NCBI GenBank assembly: GCA_963746325.1
Contig: CAVVBC010000003.1
Location: 104,444 to 168,443 of the forward strand
From: RPQJ01 sp963746325
GTDB taxonomy: Bacteria > Pseudomonadota > Gammaproteobacteria > Steroidobacterales > Steroidobacteraceae
DNA: 64,000 nt
Direction of reading: 5' to 3'
A model generated the notes under the pieces. The model had not been told where the DNA came from and searched no databases. It saw nothing but the letters and a program-made list of their open reading frames with translations. Each line of letters opens with the position of its first letter. Positions within the stretch are counted from its first letter, which is position 1. Position numbers and translations under genes: made by a program. Below, piece after piece: positions 38,118 to 46,853 of this stretch.

Positions 38118-38138
38118 GCGGCCTTGAGGCAGAGCCGG
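38118..38138 (+). repeat. Leader repeat, copy 2
   Basis: This element is identical to the copy at 37461-37481 except for one A-to-G change. It lies 35 bases upstream of the start of the delta-60-repeat gene. The conservation of both sequence and spacing to two consecutive start codons argues for a regulatory role. Confidence 0.65.
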
Positions 38139-38173
38139 ATGGGCCTTCAGACGCAGGAATCAGGAGAACGACA

Positions 38174-40053
38174 ATGGAATTCGCACCTAGCGATCGATGG
38201 ATCAGCGACAGGACTGCACGCTGCACGCGCTGGCTTTGCCGCTTCATGCTGGCGTGCATCGGCATGCACGCGGGAGCTGCAGTTGCCGCCCCCGGAGACC
38301 TCGACCCGGCCTTCGGCGACCATGGCCGCGTCGAGTTGCCATTCGACGGCGGTGACAACTGGGCCGGGCCGGCAATCGTCCAGCAGCCCGACGGGCGAGT
38401 ACTGGTCGCCCGCACCGACCGGTCAGGCAACGACGGCATGGACTCGGAAGTCGCCGTGGCGCGCCTGCTGCCCGACGGCACTCTCGACCCGGTATTTGGA
38501 ACCGGCGGCATCGTTCGCCTGCGTTTCCGCGGGGCCGAGGCGGCGGGGTGGGCGGCCTCACACTGCTTCCCGACGGACGCCTGGTCGTCGTCGGGTACTC
38601 GATCAAGGCGTGGCTGGACGGCGGCATGGGACAGTATCCCGACCTCGACACCGGACTCGCGCTCGTTCGAACCGATGGTTCGCTGGATCCCGGCGGGTTC
38701 GGCAACGGCGGCCGATTGGCGCTGGACCTGTCCGCCGCAGGACGGTCCGATTCCGCGGTCGCAACCGTCGCGCTCGAGGACGGACGCATCGTCGTGGCTG
38801 GAACTGCAGAGAGTGACAGCGGGACGCGATTCTTCATGGTGCGTATCACGACGCAGGGAAACCGCGATCCATCCTTCGGCGAGCGCGATGGCTTCGCCTG
38901 GTCCAGCTCGATCTCGAGCCTCGCCGGATTCCACAGGACAGCCAGCGGCCAGTTCATCGCGTGCGGCAGTTGGTATGCTGGACCTGCGCCCGAAGGCCGG
39001 ATGGTCTGGTTCGATGCAGCCGGCGACCTCGTGCGCGAGACGAACCTGGCGTCAGCCGACATCGAGTACTTGACCGCTTGTACGCCGCAAGTGGACGGCA
39101 GTGTTCTGGTCGGCGGGCACGGTCGTACCGGCACCTGGCTCGGACGTGTGGGTGTCGACGGCCGGCTGGATTCGTCGTTCGGTGAACAGACGGGCCGGAC
39201 ACCTGTTTCCTGCGCGAGCTGCTACACCTGGGATCGGCTCGGGTACCCCGTCATCCCGACAGACATTGCGGTCCTGGCGGACGGGCGACTGACCGTAGCT
39301 GTTGATGGATACGGGTGGGGGCACCTTGCCCTGCGCAGCTTCGCGGCCGACGGGCACACGGACTCCAGTTCAGCGCCTTCGTTGGGCGACCGCTTCTACG
39401 ACATGGGCTGGCGGGAACTGCCACCGACGGCCGGTGCCTCGAAGCTGTTGCCGACGAAGGAGGGCGACCACCTCGCCGTGGTGGCAGGTTTGACAAGCAC
39501 GACCGTCATTCGGCTGAAAGGGCGGGGTGGTCCTGGTGCGAGTGTCATCGGCCTCCTGGGCGATTTCACGCAGCAGTTCGAGTCTGCAAGCAGTGGTTTA
39601 ACTGTTTGTCGCAGCGGCAGCACTGAAGGCGCGGTCTCCGTGACTGTCGCGACTCGCGACGACACTGCACAGAGCCCGGATGACTATGTTGCCGCCTCCA
39701 GCGTCGTCAGTTGGGGCGACGGTGAGACCGGCTGCAAGGCGATTCCAGTGACGGTCAAGGTCGACGATCATTCGGAACCGATAGAATCGCTATGGATCGA
39801 GCTCAGCAATGCAGCAGGGGCGGGGCTCGGCATGGACAAGGCGCGCCTTTACATCGTCGACGCCCAAGCGTCGGCACCTGTGCAGCCGCCGGCCGCTGCA
39901 CCTGAGCCAACGCCGCGCGCCACCTCGAACCGAGGTGGCGGCGGCGCTGCAGGTTCAGCCCTGCTATTGATGTTGGCGGCACTTGCCTGCTGCCGACGCC
40001 GCGCGCAGGGACTGGCCCAAGGCACAATGGCAGAGCAAGAGCGCATCCGTTAG
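38174..40053 (+). CDS. Exported delta-60-repeat protein with Calx-beta-like domain and GlyGly-CTERM-like tail (frameshifted)
   Basis: After a signal peptide (about 1-41) the protein is built of delta-60 repeats, each with D-G-R-hydrophobic-V-x-G and a LDP-FG-GG piece: DLDPAFGDHGRVEL, TLDPVFGTGGIVRL, SLDPGGFGNGGRLAL, NRDPSFGERDGFAW, RLDSSFGEQTG. A Calx-beta-like segment follows (VSVTVATRDDTAQSPDDYVA). The C-terminus has a Gly-rich stretch, a hydrophobic helix (SALLLMLAALACC) and an Arg cluster, the rhombosortase-type sorting pattern. The frame breaks near 38545; corrected length is about 626 residues. The product is probably surface-exposed or secreted. Confidence 0.82.
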
Positions 40054-40065
40054 CGTGGATGGGCG

Positions 40066-40089
40066 GGACCGGCGCGCAAGCGCCGGTCC
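40066..40089 (+). terminator. GC-rich stem-loop terminator-like hairpin
   Basis: GGACCGGCGC and GCGCCGGTCC form a perfect 10-bp stem around GCAA, 12 bases after the stop of the delta-60-repeat gene. Only TT follows. The stem is nearly the same as that at 38072. Confidence 0.65.
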
Positions 40090-40137
40090 TTGCGTGGACT
40101 TGGGATGCATGAGTTAGCGTTGAAGGCTTCGTAATCC

Positions 40138-40662
40138 ATGAAGATCGCCGTCTTCGGCAAGCCAGGTGGCGGTAAGTCGACCTTGGCCAGGCAGATCGCA
40201 GCAACTGCCAGTTTGCCTCTGCAACAGCTGGACCTTCTTCAATATGAAAAAGGCGGCGCCAAAGTCCAGGACGAGGAATTCCTGCGGCGGCTCGACGAGT
40301 TCCTGGCTCGGGAACGGTGGGTCATCGACGGGTTCGGCACTCCTCACGCATTCGAAGCGATTCTGCGTGCGGCAGATGTGCTGGTCTACGTCGAGCGTTC
40401 GACGCTGACGCATTATTGGTGGGTCACCAAACGGTTCCTCAAGAGTCCGTTCGTACAGCCTCTCGGCTGGCCCGAAGGCAGCCCGATGCTGAAATCGACG
40501 CTCAGCAGCTATCGTTATCTCAGGTTGTCGGATCGGCTCTGGAATACCGCGTTCAAAGCAAAGCTGCTGGCGCTGCGGCCTGGCAAACGGGTGCATGTTG
40601 TCCGCACACAGTCAGACGTGAGATCGCTTCTGGTCGAGCTTGGGCAACACACGACCAAGTGA
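40138..40662 (+). CDS. P-loop NTPase, adenylate-kinase-like (FlaR/topology-modulation type)
   Basis: This 174-residue protein starts MKIAVFGKPGGGKSTLARQI, containing the Walker A GKPGGGKST. VIDGFG stands in the NMP-kinase Walker B-like position and VYVERST is conserved in the family. The C-terminal half contains an Arg/Lys-rich lid-like region (YYR-like YRYLRLSDRLW). It resembles the proteins labelled FlaR or DNA topology modulation protein, which are small kinases of unknown substrate. A bidirectional terminator follows directly. Confidence 0.82.
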   Translation: MKIAVFGKPGGGKSTLARQIAATASLPLQQLDLLQYEKGGAKVQDEEFLRRLDEFLARERWVIDGFGTPHAFEAILRAADVLVYVERSTLTHYWWVTKRFLKSPFVQPLGWPEGSPMLKSTLSSYRYLRLSDRLWNTAFKAKLLALRPGKRVHVVRTQSDVRSLLVELGQHTTK

Positions 40663-40686
40663 GCGGGCCCCATCCATGGGGCCCGC
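40663..40686. terminator. Bidirectional terminator between convergent genes
   Basis: GCGGGCCCCAT and ATGGGGCCCGC form a perfect 11-bp stem with a 2-base CC loop. It begins right after the stop codon of the P-loop gene and ends 13 bases before the 3' end of the opposing lipoprotein gene. Confidence 0.7.
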
Positions 40687-40699
40687 CTCGAAGCATCCG

Positions 40700-42280
40700 T
40701 CAGGTGCAGGCTGCAACGTTCTCGTGATTGACGACGATCAGCTGCGGCAGCGCGCCCTCGCTGCCGTTCGTCGCAGGATCCCGCGCAATGACGTCCAGCA
40801 CCTGGCCGCCAGTCAGGTTGAGGTTCTGCACGTTGATCGCGACCGTGCCCTTGTCACCCGCCGGCGTGACGTAGACGTCGTAGGCACCCGGCGCGATCGA
40901 GAGGATGCCGGTGTCGGCACCGAACGGAACCGCGCTGAAGGCCGGCGTGACCGCGGCGTCGTTGAGATTCGTGCCATCGGCGACCAGATAGAGATCGACG
41001 GCTGGCGTGCTCGGCGAACCATGGGTGACACGCAGCTTCGCCTCGGTCACGACGCTGCGCCCGTTCACTGGCAATGGCAGCGCCCGGATCGCCGGCGTGC
41101 TGCCAAGGAATCCGGTGACGATCGCCATCGCTTCGTCCGCCTGCGCCACTGCGAGGTCGAACTGCAGTGCAACGACCGACGGTGCACCGGCTGCAGTAAC
41201 CGACAGCGTGTATTCGCCCGGCGCCGGCACCGCCGAAATCGAGCACGCCTGCGTGAACGCAACGTTGCCCGCCAAGCGGATAGCGTCGTCGGCAGCGGTC
41301 GAGAGGTCATTGGCCAGCAGGTCGACGGCCGGCGCGTCCGGCGACGCATGAACCGCGACGACCGAAGCAGGCGTGCTTGTGTCCAGCAGGTCCGTCGCCG
41401 TGGTGCCATCGAGCACGACCAGTTGAATCGGCGTCGTCCCGGGACCGGTATTCTCGACTGCGGCCACGAGCAGGTCGGCATCGGCCGGCAGCGCGATCGC
41501 GCCGGAGTCGAACACGACGGTCGCCGGGTTGCCGCCGAGCGTCACGCGGATCTGGTAGTTACCCGCAGGCGCCTGGATCCTGTCGGTTGACTGCTTGTAG
41601 GCCAGCGACGCCGCATTGATCGGCGTGCTGGTGGCCAGGTCGGCGCCCGGTACCGTGACGAACACGTCGACGGCCGGCGCAGCCGGGGCAGCATGCACAA
41701 CCTGCGCGCGGAAGCTGCCGGGCGTGACCGGTTCGTTGGCGGGATTTGCAATCAGCAGTGGCGCAATGGGGGCCGCCACGTCGCCGACGGCAATCACGGT
41801 GTATTCGGTGCTGAAGTCGAGATCCAGAGTCGCGTCGATCACGACCGCGTTGCCGTTCGGGATGATGGCCTCGACCTGTACGCGCGAGCGCTCGGTGACG
41901 GGCAGGAAACCCGAGCCGTCGGTATAGTCGACATTGGTCAGCGCCACGGCACCATTCACCAGGACGTTGACAGCGGGCGCGTCCGGCGACGCGTGCAGCG
42001 CGCGCAGGCGCGGCGCGGTAGCGCACTGCAGGAACTCCGTGCTGGTCACTTCGCCCGGATCGAGGACGTTATTGCGGTTCGTGTCGAGTCCGCTCTCGAA
42101 CACGACTCCGCCGCCCGGGCAGTTGGCGTCGCCTTTGGCGAGGGCGCGGGTCGCAACCAGCGAATTGAGGCCGTCGGTGCCCGACGCTCCATTCAGCCCA
42201 TTCCTGCCGTCGTCGCCTTCACAGCCGACGAGGAAGACTGCGGTCACCAGGAGCGGCGCGGCGAGCAGATGTCTTTTCAT
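40700..42280 (-). CDS. Lipoprotein with DUF4397 repeats
   Basis: The 526-residue protein has a lipobox (VFLVGC, Cys at 20) and a short Gly/Asn-rich collagen-like segment. A DUF7151-type Cys-containing domain follows (DANCPGGGVVFESGLDTNRN, VTSTEFLQC). The rest is three DUF4397 modules, each with an opening H-A-S/P-D-A-P-A-V-D pattern: LRALHASPDAPAVNVLVNG, QVVHAAPAAPAVDVFVT, VVAVHASPDAPAVDLLAND, and a related copy THGSPSTPAVDLYL. DUF4397 domains are beta-sandwich surface modules of unknown function. Four 11-bp direct repeats lie upstream of the start codon. Confidence 0.9.
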   Translation of the reverse strand: MKRHLLAAPLLVTAVFLVGCEGDDGRNGLNGASGTDGLNSLVATRALAKGDANCPGGGVVFESGLDTNRNNVLDPGEVTSTEFLQCATAPRLRALHASPDAPAVNVLVNGAVALTNVDYTDGSGFLPVTERSRVQVEAIIPNGNAVVIDATLDLDFSTEYTVIAVGDVAAPIAPLLIANPANEPVTPGSFRAQVVHAAPAAPAVDVFVTVPGADLATSTPINAASLAYKQSTDRIQAPAGNYQIRVTLGGNPATVVFDSGAIALPADADLLVAAVENTGPGTTPIQLVVLDGTTATDLLDTSTPASVVAVHASPDAPAVDLLANDLSTAADDAIRLAGNVAFTQACSISAVPAPGEYTLSVTAAGAPSVVALQFDLAVAQADEAMAIVTGFLGSTPAIRALPLPVNGRSVVTEAKLRVTHGSPSTPAVDLYLVADGTNLNDAAVTPAFSAVPFGADTGILSIAPGAYDVYVTPAGDKGTVAINVQNLNLTGGQVLDVIARDPATNGSEGALPQLIVVNHENVAACT

Positions 42281-42332
42281 CGAGAATTTCCTTTTCGGTA
42301 CTGGGACGGTCCGATGAGCCTGCTCGAGGCGG

Positions 42333-42371
42333 CGTGAAGCGGACGTGAACCCGGCGTGAAGGGCGCGTGAA
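42333..42371. repeat. Four CGTGAA direct repeats at exact 11-bp spacing (OmpR/PhoB-type operator)
   Basis: CGTGAA occurs at 42333-42338, 42344-42349, 42355-42360 and 42366-42371; each start is 11 bp from the next, with GC-rich 5-bp spacers. On the strand of the lipoprotein gene this reads TTCACG repeated four times, 53-91 bp upstream of its ATG. Direct repeats with one-turn spacing are the normal binding pattern of OmpR/PhoB-family response regulators. Confidence 0.7.
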
Positions 42372-42455
42372 GTTGACCGGCTGCTGCACCAGTCAGGCGC
42401 GATGACCCGACTCAGCCCGTCGCCGAGTCGACGATCGCGGACTTCGCGGCGCGGG

Positions 42456-44648
42456 TTAACGGTAGCGGGCGGCTTCGGCCGGCCGGCCCCACGTCAGGTA
42501 GAGCTCACGCAGGCGCATGCGCCCCACGTCGTGCAGGCCCGGGATAGGCGAGTTCGCGAGGCCGGGCAGGCTCGCGACCAGCAGCGATTCGGCCTCGACA
42601 TAGGCGCCGAGCTTCGCGAGCGCGATGCCCTCGGTGTTGAGCGCAGCGGCCACCTGCCAGTGATCGTCCGGCAGGCTCAGCTTGAGGATTCTTCGTGCCT
42701 CGATGGCGAGGTCCCGCGCCTCCTCGTAGCGCCGCGTGGCGAGCAGCAGGTTCGCCTTGACCGTGAGCGTGCCGGCGAACTGCGGGTGATCGCGGCCGAG
42801 CGCCTTCTCGCGGATGGCCAGGCTCTCTTCGATGAGCCCGCTGGCCTCCTCGTAGCGACCTGCGTCGGTCAGCCAGTAGGCGAGGCTGGTGCCGGCGGCC
42901 GCGACGTCGGGGTGGTCGGAGCCGAGCGTTCGGCGCCGCATCTCGAGCGCATCGCGCAGCATGGCCATCGCAGCCTCACGCTTGCCCTGCCGGTACAGCA
43001 CGAAGGCGAGATTGCTCAGGTTCAGGGCGATGTCGGGGTGGTCCTTCCCAAGCAGGCGGCGGTTCATGTCCAGTGCATCAAGATATGCCTTGCCGGCCCG
43101 TTCCTCGTCGCCCCGTAGCTCGAACGTGTAGGCGAGGTTGTTGAGCGAGATCGCGATCTCCGGATGCGCCGCCCCGTACAAGCGACGCTTCATTGCGAGC
43201 GCCTCCCCGTGCAACTGCTCGGCTTCCTCGAGCTGCCCCTGGTCCATCAATGCCCAGGCGAGGTTGCCCATCGCCTGCGCCAGCAACGGGTGGCCCTGCG
43301 GGTGCAGGTCGCGTCGCATTGCGAGCGCTTGCCGCAGGCTCGGCACGGCCTCCTCGTAGTGTCCGCGGTCGTAGTGGCTGAGTCCCAGCGCCTCGATGCT
43401 GGCGGCTACCTGCGGATGCTTCGGGCCGTACAGCGCACGGCGGATCGACAGCGCCTCGCGGATCGCGGGCTCGGCGTCCTCGAAGCGTCCCTGCCGCGAG
43501 AGCACGTCCGCGAGCAGCATCAGCGTCTCCGCGACCTCGGGCGAGCGGTCGCCCTGCGCAGCGCGTTGTGACTTGAGCGCCAAGCGCAGGCTCGCTTCCG
43601 ACTCCGCGTACTCGCCCTGCAGCATCAACACCGCGCCAAGGTGCCCGAGGCTCGTCGCCACCTCCGGGTGCCCGTCGCCGAGCAGACCACGCCGCTTGGC
43701 GTGCGCCTCGCGCACCAGCCGCACCGCCGGATCGTACAGCCCGAGGCTCGTGTACACCGTGCCCATGGTGTCCATGAGGGTCGCCTGGATCGCCGGCTGG
43801 TCACCGAGTTCGCGCTCGATGCGAGCCGCGCCTCGATCGAGGATCTCGCGGGCGGTGATGGTGTTGCCGAGCGCCTCGGAGGGGTCCGACACCTTGAAGA
43901 GGTCCACCATGAAGCTCGTGGTCTGCCGGGCGGTCTCCGCCTCGGCCTCGGCGCGTACGCGCTGCCGCTCGGCCTCGTTGCGCGCCAGCCAGGCGGTCGT
44001 CGCCAGCGTCGAGGTCACCGCCATGCCGGCGAGCGAGACCGCCGCGAGCAGCATGGCACGGCGGTGCCGGCGCTGCGCTTCGCGCTGCTTGAGTTCGTCG
44101 AGCGACACGCCGACCAGGCCCGCGATCAGCTTGAGCTTCGCGTCGTTGCGGCCGTCCTTGCCCGGGCGGACGTCCGCCGCAATCGGTTCGGAGCGCGTGT
44201 CGGTGAGCTCGCCGTCGGCGCCCAGGCGGTAGAGGAGGGCCTTTGGGAAGCACTCCTCGGCGGCGGTGCCGGGCTGCGCCGAGGCGCACGGCTCGCCCGC
44301 GACGATCAGGCAGAAGATGCGGTCCTCGCGACCGAGGCGCTTGAAGGTCAGGATTTCCTCGTTGACCCAGCGCGAGCGCGCGGCCGCGGGCGAGCAGATC
44401 ACGATCTGCGACGCCGACTCGGTGAGCGCGCGGGTGAGTGTCTCGCTGAGGTTGGTCGCCGTGGCGAGTTCCTCGCGGTCACGGAAGACAGGGGCGAGGC
44501 GCTCTGGCACCGGGCCGAAGGCCGTCTCGCGCCCGACGATACGGCGGGGCAGGCGGTAGGTCTCGAGCACGCGGTGCAGCCATCTCGCCCACCGCTCGTC
44601 GGAGTGGCTGTAGCTGATGAAAGCCCGGTAGCGGAACACGGTGCTCAC
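42456..44648 (-). CDS. TIR domain-transmembrane-TPR protein
   Basis: The GTG start at 44648 (GGAG upstream) gives 730 residues. The N-terminal TIR domain (about 4-135) shows YRAFISYSHSDERWARWLHR, VFRDREELATATNLSETLTR and SASQIVICSPAAARSRWVNE. A membrane helix (about 200-225) and a coiled stretch follow. At least ten kinesin-light-chain-type TPRs fill the rest, each with the pattern LGxxHPxVAxxLxxLAxxL (for example KDHPDIALNLSNLAFVLYRQ). Bacterial TIR-TPR proteins may be NADase effectors or scaffolds. There is no recognised defence neighbour, so a signalling role is equally likely. Confidence 0.88.
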   Translation of the reverse strand: MSTVFRYRAFISYSHSDERWARWLHRVLETYRLPRRIVGRETAFGPVPERLAPVFRDREELATATNLSETLTRALTESASQIVICSPAAARSRWVNEEILTFKRLGREDRIFCLIVAGEPCASAQPGTAAEECFPKALLYRLGADGELTDTRSEPIAADVRPGKDGRNDAKLKLIAGLVGVSLDELKQREAQRRHRRAMLLAAVSLAGMAVTSTLATTAWLARNEAERQRVRAEAEAETARQTTSFMVDLFKVSDPSEALGNTITAREILDRGAARIERELGDQPAIQATLMDTMGTVYTSLGLYDPAVRLVREAHAKRRGLLGDGHPEVATSLGHLGAVLMLQGEYAESEASLRLALKSQRAAQGDRSPEVAETLMLLADVLSRQGRFEDAEPAIREALSIRRALYGPKHPQVAASIEALGLSHYDRGHYEEAVPSLRQALAMRRDLHPQGHPLLAQAMGNLAWALMDQGQLEEAEQLHGEALAMKRRLYGAAHPEIAISLNNLAYTFELRGDEERAGKAYLDALDMNRRLLGKDHPDIALNLSNLAFVLYRQGKREAAMAMLRDALEMRRRTLGSDHPDVAAAGTSLAYWLTDAGRYEEASGLIEESLAIREKALGRDHPQFAGTLTVKANLLLATRRYEEARDLAIEARRILKLSLPDDHWQVAAALNTEGIALAKLGAYVEAESLLVASLPGLANSPIPGLHDVGRMRLRELYLTWGRPAEAARYR

Positions 44649-44772
44649 TCGAGTGCTTGCTCCATGCACAGGAAGTTAGAGTGGGGATGACCCCCAACTT
44701 CTGGCACCGAGAATAGGTCACTCGGGGACCCCAGCACAGCATTGAGGCGGCCGTGCGGCGTCGATGCAGCTG

Positions 44773-45330
44773 CTACCAGTTCTCGCTGCCGGGCTCGCCC
44801 TTGAACGGACCGACCAACTCGGGGGTGATCCAGCCGCCGTAGAAGCCGCCGGGCTGCGGTGTGACGACCGCGCCATCGACACGGCAATCCAGCGCCGCCG
44901 GATAGAACGCCACGCACGCAGCCAGCGCTTCCGCACCGGCCAGCGGCTGCGGGTAACTCCAGGCCACGCGTGGCAGGCGCCGATCGCGCTGCACCAACGT
45001 CCAGTAACGCGCCGGTCCTTTCCATTCACAGAACGAGCTACCGGCCGCCGGCTGCAAGAGATGCCGGGCCACGTCGTCCCACGGCAGGTACACGCTCGGC
45101 GGGTGGGCCGTCTCCAACACGAAAACGGCGCGCCGCGTACGCGCTACTTCGACATCACCCCAGCGCACCACCACTTCGCGCGTGTCCAATGCCAAGCGCG
45201 GCGGGCGCGGGAAGTCCCAGACCGATGTCTGGCCCGGCCCGGGTGTTGCGGCGAAGGGCGGCCGCGCCTGACCTTGCCAGTGCCACTGTTCGCGCGCCGC
45301 GCGGATCCAGCCGGGAAGCTCCTCCGGCAT
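44773..45330 (-). CDS. DUF427 domain protein
   Basis: The 185-residue protein contains the DUF427 core: RPPRLALDTREVVVRWGDVE, VLETAHPPSVYLPWDDVAR, FCEWKGPARYW and VAWSYPQPLAGAEALAACVA, then VAFYPAALDCRVDG. The family is a small beta-barrel of unknown function present in many bacteria and fungi. The ATG at 45330 follows a TTG that could also start the gene. It is the only gene of its unit. Confidence 0.88.
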   Translation of the reverse strand: MPEELPGWIRAAREQWHWQGQARPPFAATPGPGQTSVWDFPRPPRLALDTREVVVRWGDVEVARTRRAVFVLETAHPPSVYLPWDDVARHLLQPAAGSSFCEWKGPARYWTLVQRDRRLPRVAWSYPQPLAGAEALAACVAFYPAALDCRVDGAVVTPQPGGFYGGWITPELVGPFKGEPGSENW

Positions 45331-45482
45331 CAATCGGTTACCGCGCGAGCGGGACCTCGTCGTGGCATTGGCTTCATCGTTCGTCTAGCCTGTAATTGGC
45401 GCGAGCGCAGGGTGAGGCGAGTCGTACATGGGGTGCGACGAGGTGAAGTGCCGACGGTCGGTCGGATGCACGAACTCGGAAT

Positions 45483-45716
45483 TCAGATGCGAAGGGAGCC
45501 CTGTTGCGCCGGAGTCGCTTGCTCGCTGGCCGACGTCCTGGGGGTGAGTCCGCGAAGCGGTTCGGCGCGTGACAGCCAGACGTCGTACGCGTTCCAGCAG
45601 AAGCAGTCGTCGGCGACGTTCCGCGCGTGTGTTGCGGTGCGTTCGACCGGCACGGCGAGTGCGGCCGCTTTTGCGCTGTCCTGCCAATTCCTTGGCCACT
45701 TCATCGACCCGCTCAT
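45483..45716 (-). CDS. Small hypothetical protein, 77 aa
   Basis: The ORF starts MSGSMKWPRNWQDSAKAAAL after a GAAGGA motif and contains a Cys/Trp segment CFCWNAYDVW. No known family is apparent. Coding potential is suggested by the ribosome binding site and the unusual Trp/Cys content, but the C-terminus is low-complexity. A non-coding explanation cannot be excluded. Confidence 0.35.
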   Translation of the reverse strand: MSGSMKWPRNWQDSAKAAALAVPVERTATHARNVADDCFCWNAYDVWLSRAEPLRGLTPRTSASEQATPAQQGSLRI

Positions 45717-46041
45717 CGGAATTCCTTCGGCTGTTCTGGTGTCGTCCGCTGCCACTCGTTGTAGCGCGGTGCGATACGAGGAGTATGCGACGGTGGTGAC
45801 GTCGGGTGCGTGACTAGAGTGTTTCTGTTTGGCGACAGTGAGCGGCTCGAGGCGCGGCTCAGACCGCTCCCGACCGGGTCGACGTGGCCGCTCACACCGC
45901 GCGCGAGTCGAACTCCACCTGCAATCGACTCTGGAAGCCGTCCGTCCGTGGCTGACGACGATTCGCTGCGCGCACTGACAGCGAGTGCCCAGGACGTTGC
46001 TATCGTTGGATTCCCAAGGACCTGTAGGCGGGAGAGTCGAT
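45717..46041. other. Intergenic stretch without a supported gene
   Basis: The 325 bases between two divergent small ORFs contain several overlapping open frames, but none has good codon bias, a ribosome binding site and recognisable sequence together. The G+C content drops somewhat. I see no repeat or tRNA. Confidence 0.5.
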
Positions 46042-46173
46042 ATGTCAGGCGCATGGATTCCGGTCTGGATCCTCGGTGCACCCTTCGTGGCGATCATCGT
46101 TCTGTCGATGGTGACCCAGGGTGGATCGAGTGCATTGACCTCGGGCGATCGCGGGATGCGCGATCCCCGTTGA
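46042..46173 (+). CDS. Small membrane protein, 43 aa
   Basis: The ORF has GGGAGAG upstream of the ATG and encodes one hydrophobic helix (IPVWILGAPFVAIIVLSMV) followed by a polar tail. The protein is about the size of other one-helix membrane proteins in this window. The NHL-repeat remnant downstream is in the same frame right after the TGA, so the two may have a shared history. Confidence 0.5.
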   Translation: MSGAWIPVWILGAPFVAIIVLSMVTQGGSSALTSGDRGMRDPR

Positions 46174-46191
46174 GACTTCGTTACTTGGTCG

Positions 46192-46753
46192 GTGCGAGTC
46201 GACGTCGATTCGAAGGGCAACGTCTGGGTGTTTCACCGCGCCGGCCGCGAGTGGTCTGCACCGTTCCCGATCGAGCCGATCGACCGTCCGACCGTGTGGG
46301 TGTTCCTTGGGCAAACGGGCCGACTACTGACATCTTGGGGAGCCAACACGTTCGTCATGCCGCACGGGCTGACCATCGACCGTGACGACAACGTGTGGCT
46401 CACCGATGTCGGACGGCACCAAAGCGACGGCTACGGCAACTCGCGAGTTCTGCATTTCTCCGCCAGACGGCATGCTGCTGAAGACCTGGGGCACCAAGGG
46501 AACCCGTCCCGGAGAGTTCGACCTGCCGCACGGTATTGCGATCGATGAGCGCGGTCGGGTGCTGGTAGCCGATCGCAGCAATGCGCGGATCCAGGTATTC
46601 GATCAGTCCGGCCAATTTCTTGATCAGTGGCAGGGCGCCCAGCTCGGGCGGCCCTATGCAGTCGCACCGGCTGCGGGCCGCCGGGTCGGCAGGGGTGTTC
46701 GGGATCCGGAGCGCGGATGGACGCGGCCCGGAGCTCGCTCGCGCGATCACTGA
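46192..46753 (+). pseudogene. NHL-repeat protein remnant (peptidyl-alpha-hydroxyglycine lyase-like)
   Basis: The reading VDSKGNVWVFHRAGREWS, MPHGLTIDRDDNVWLTDVGR and, after a shift near 46468, GTRPGEFDLPHGIAIDERGR and VLVADRSNARIQVFDQSGQF gives about three NHL blades. Full-length beta-propellers of this type have six and a signal peptide. Both are missing: a stop codon lies just upstream of the first blade, and the sequence loses similarity after LGRPYAVA. A truncated remnant is the best reading; sequencing errors account for only part of the damage. Confidence 0.6.
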
Positions 46754-46853
46754 TCGCGCCTCTGATGGTTGTGCGTGGCGAGGAATGCCGAGACTGGCGT
46801 CTGGTGTGCGACTCGCGCAGCGAGCATTTCATCAGCCTGCTAAGGTGATCGTC

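Noticed and set aside
42333..42371. Iteron-type replication origin from the CGTGAA repeats
   Set aside because: Only four short hexamers in a promoter position and no replication gene nearby; a regulator site fits better.
45713..46081. A 122-codon frame on the minus strand between the small ORFs
   Set aside because: Weak codon bias, no ribosome binding site and low-complexity Ser/Arg composition.
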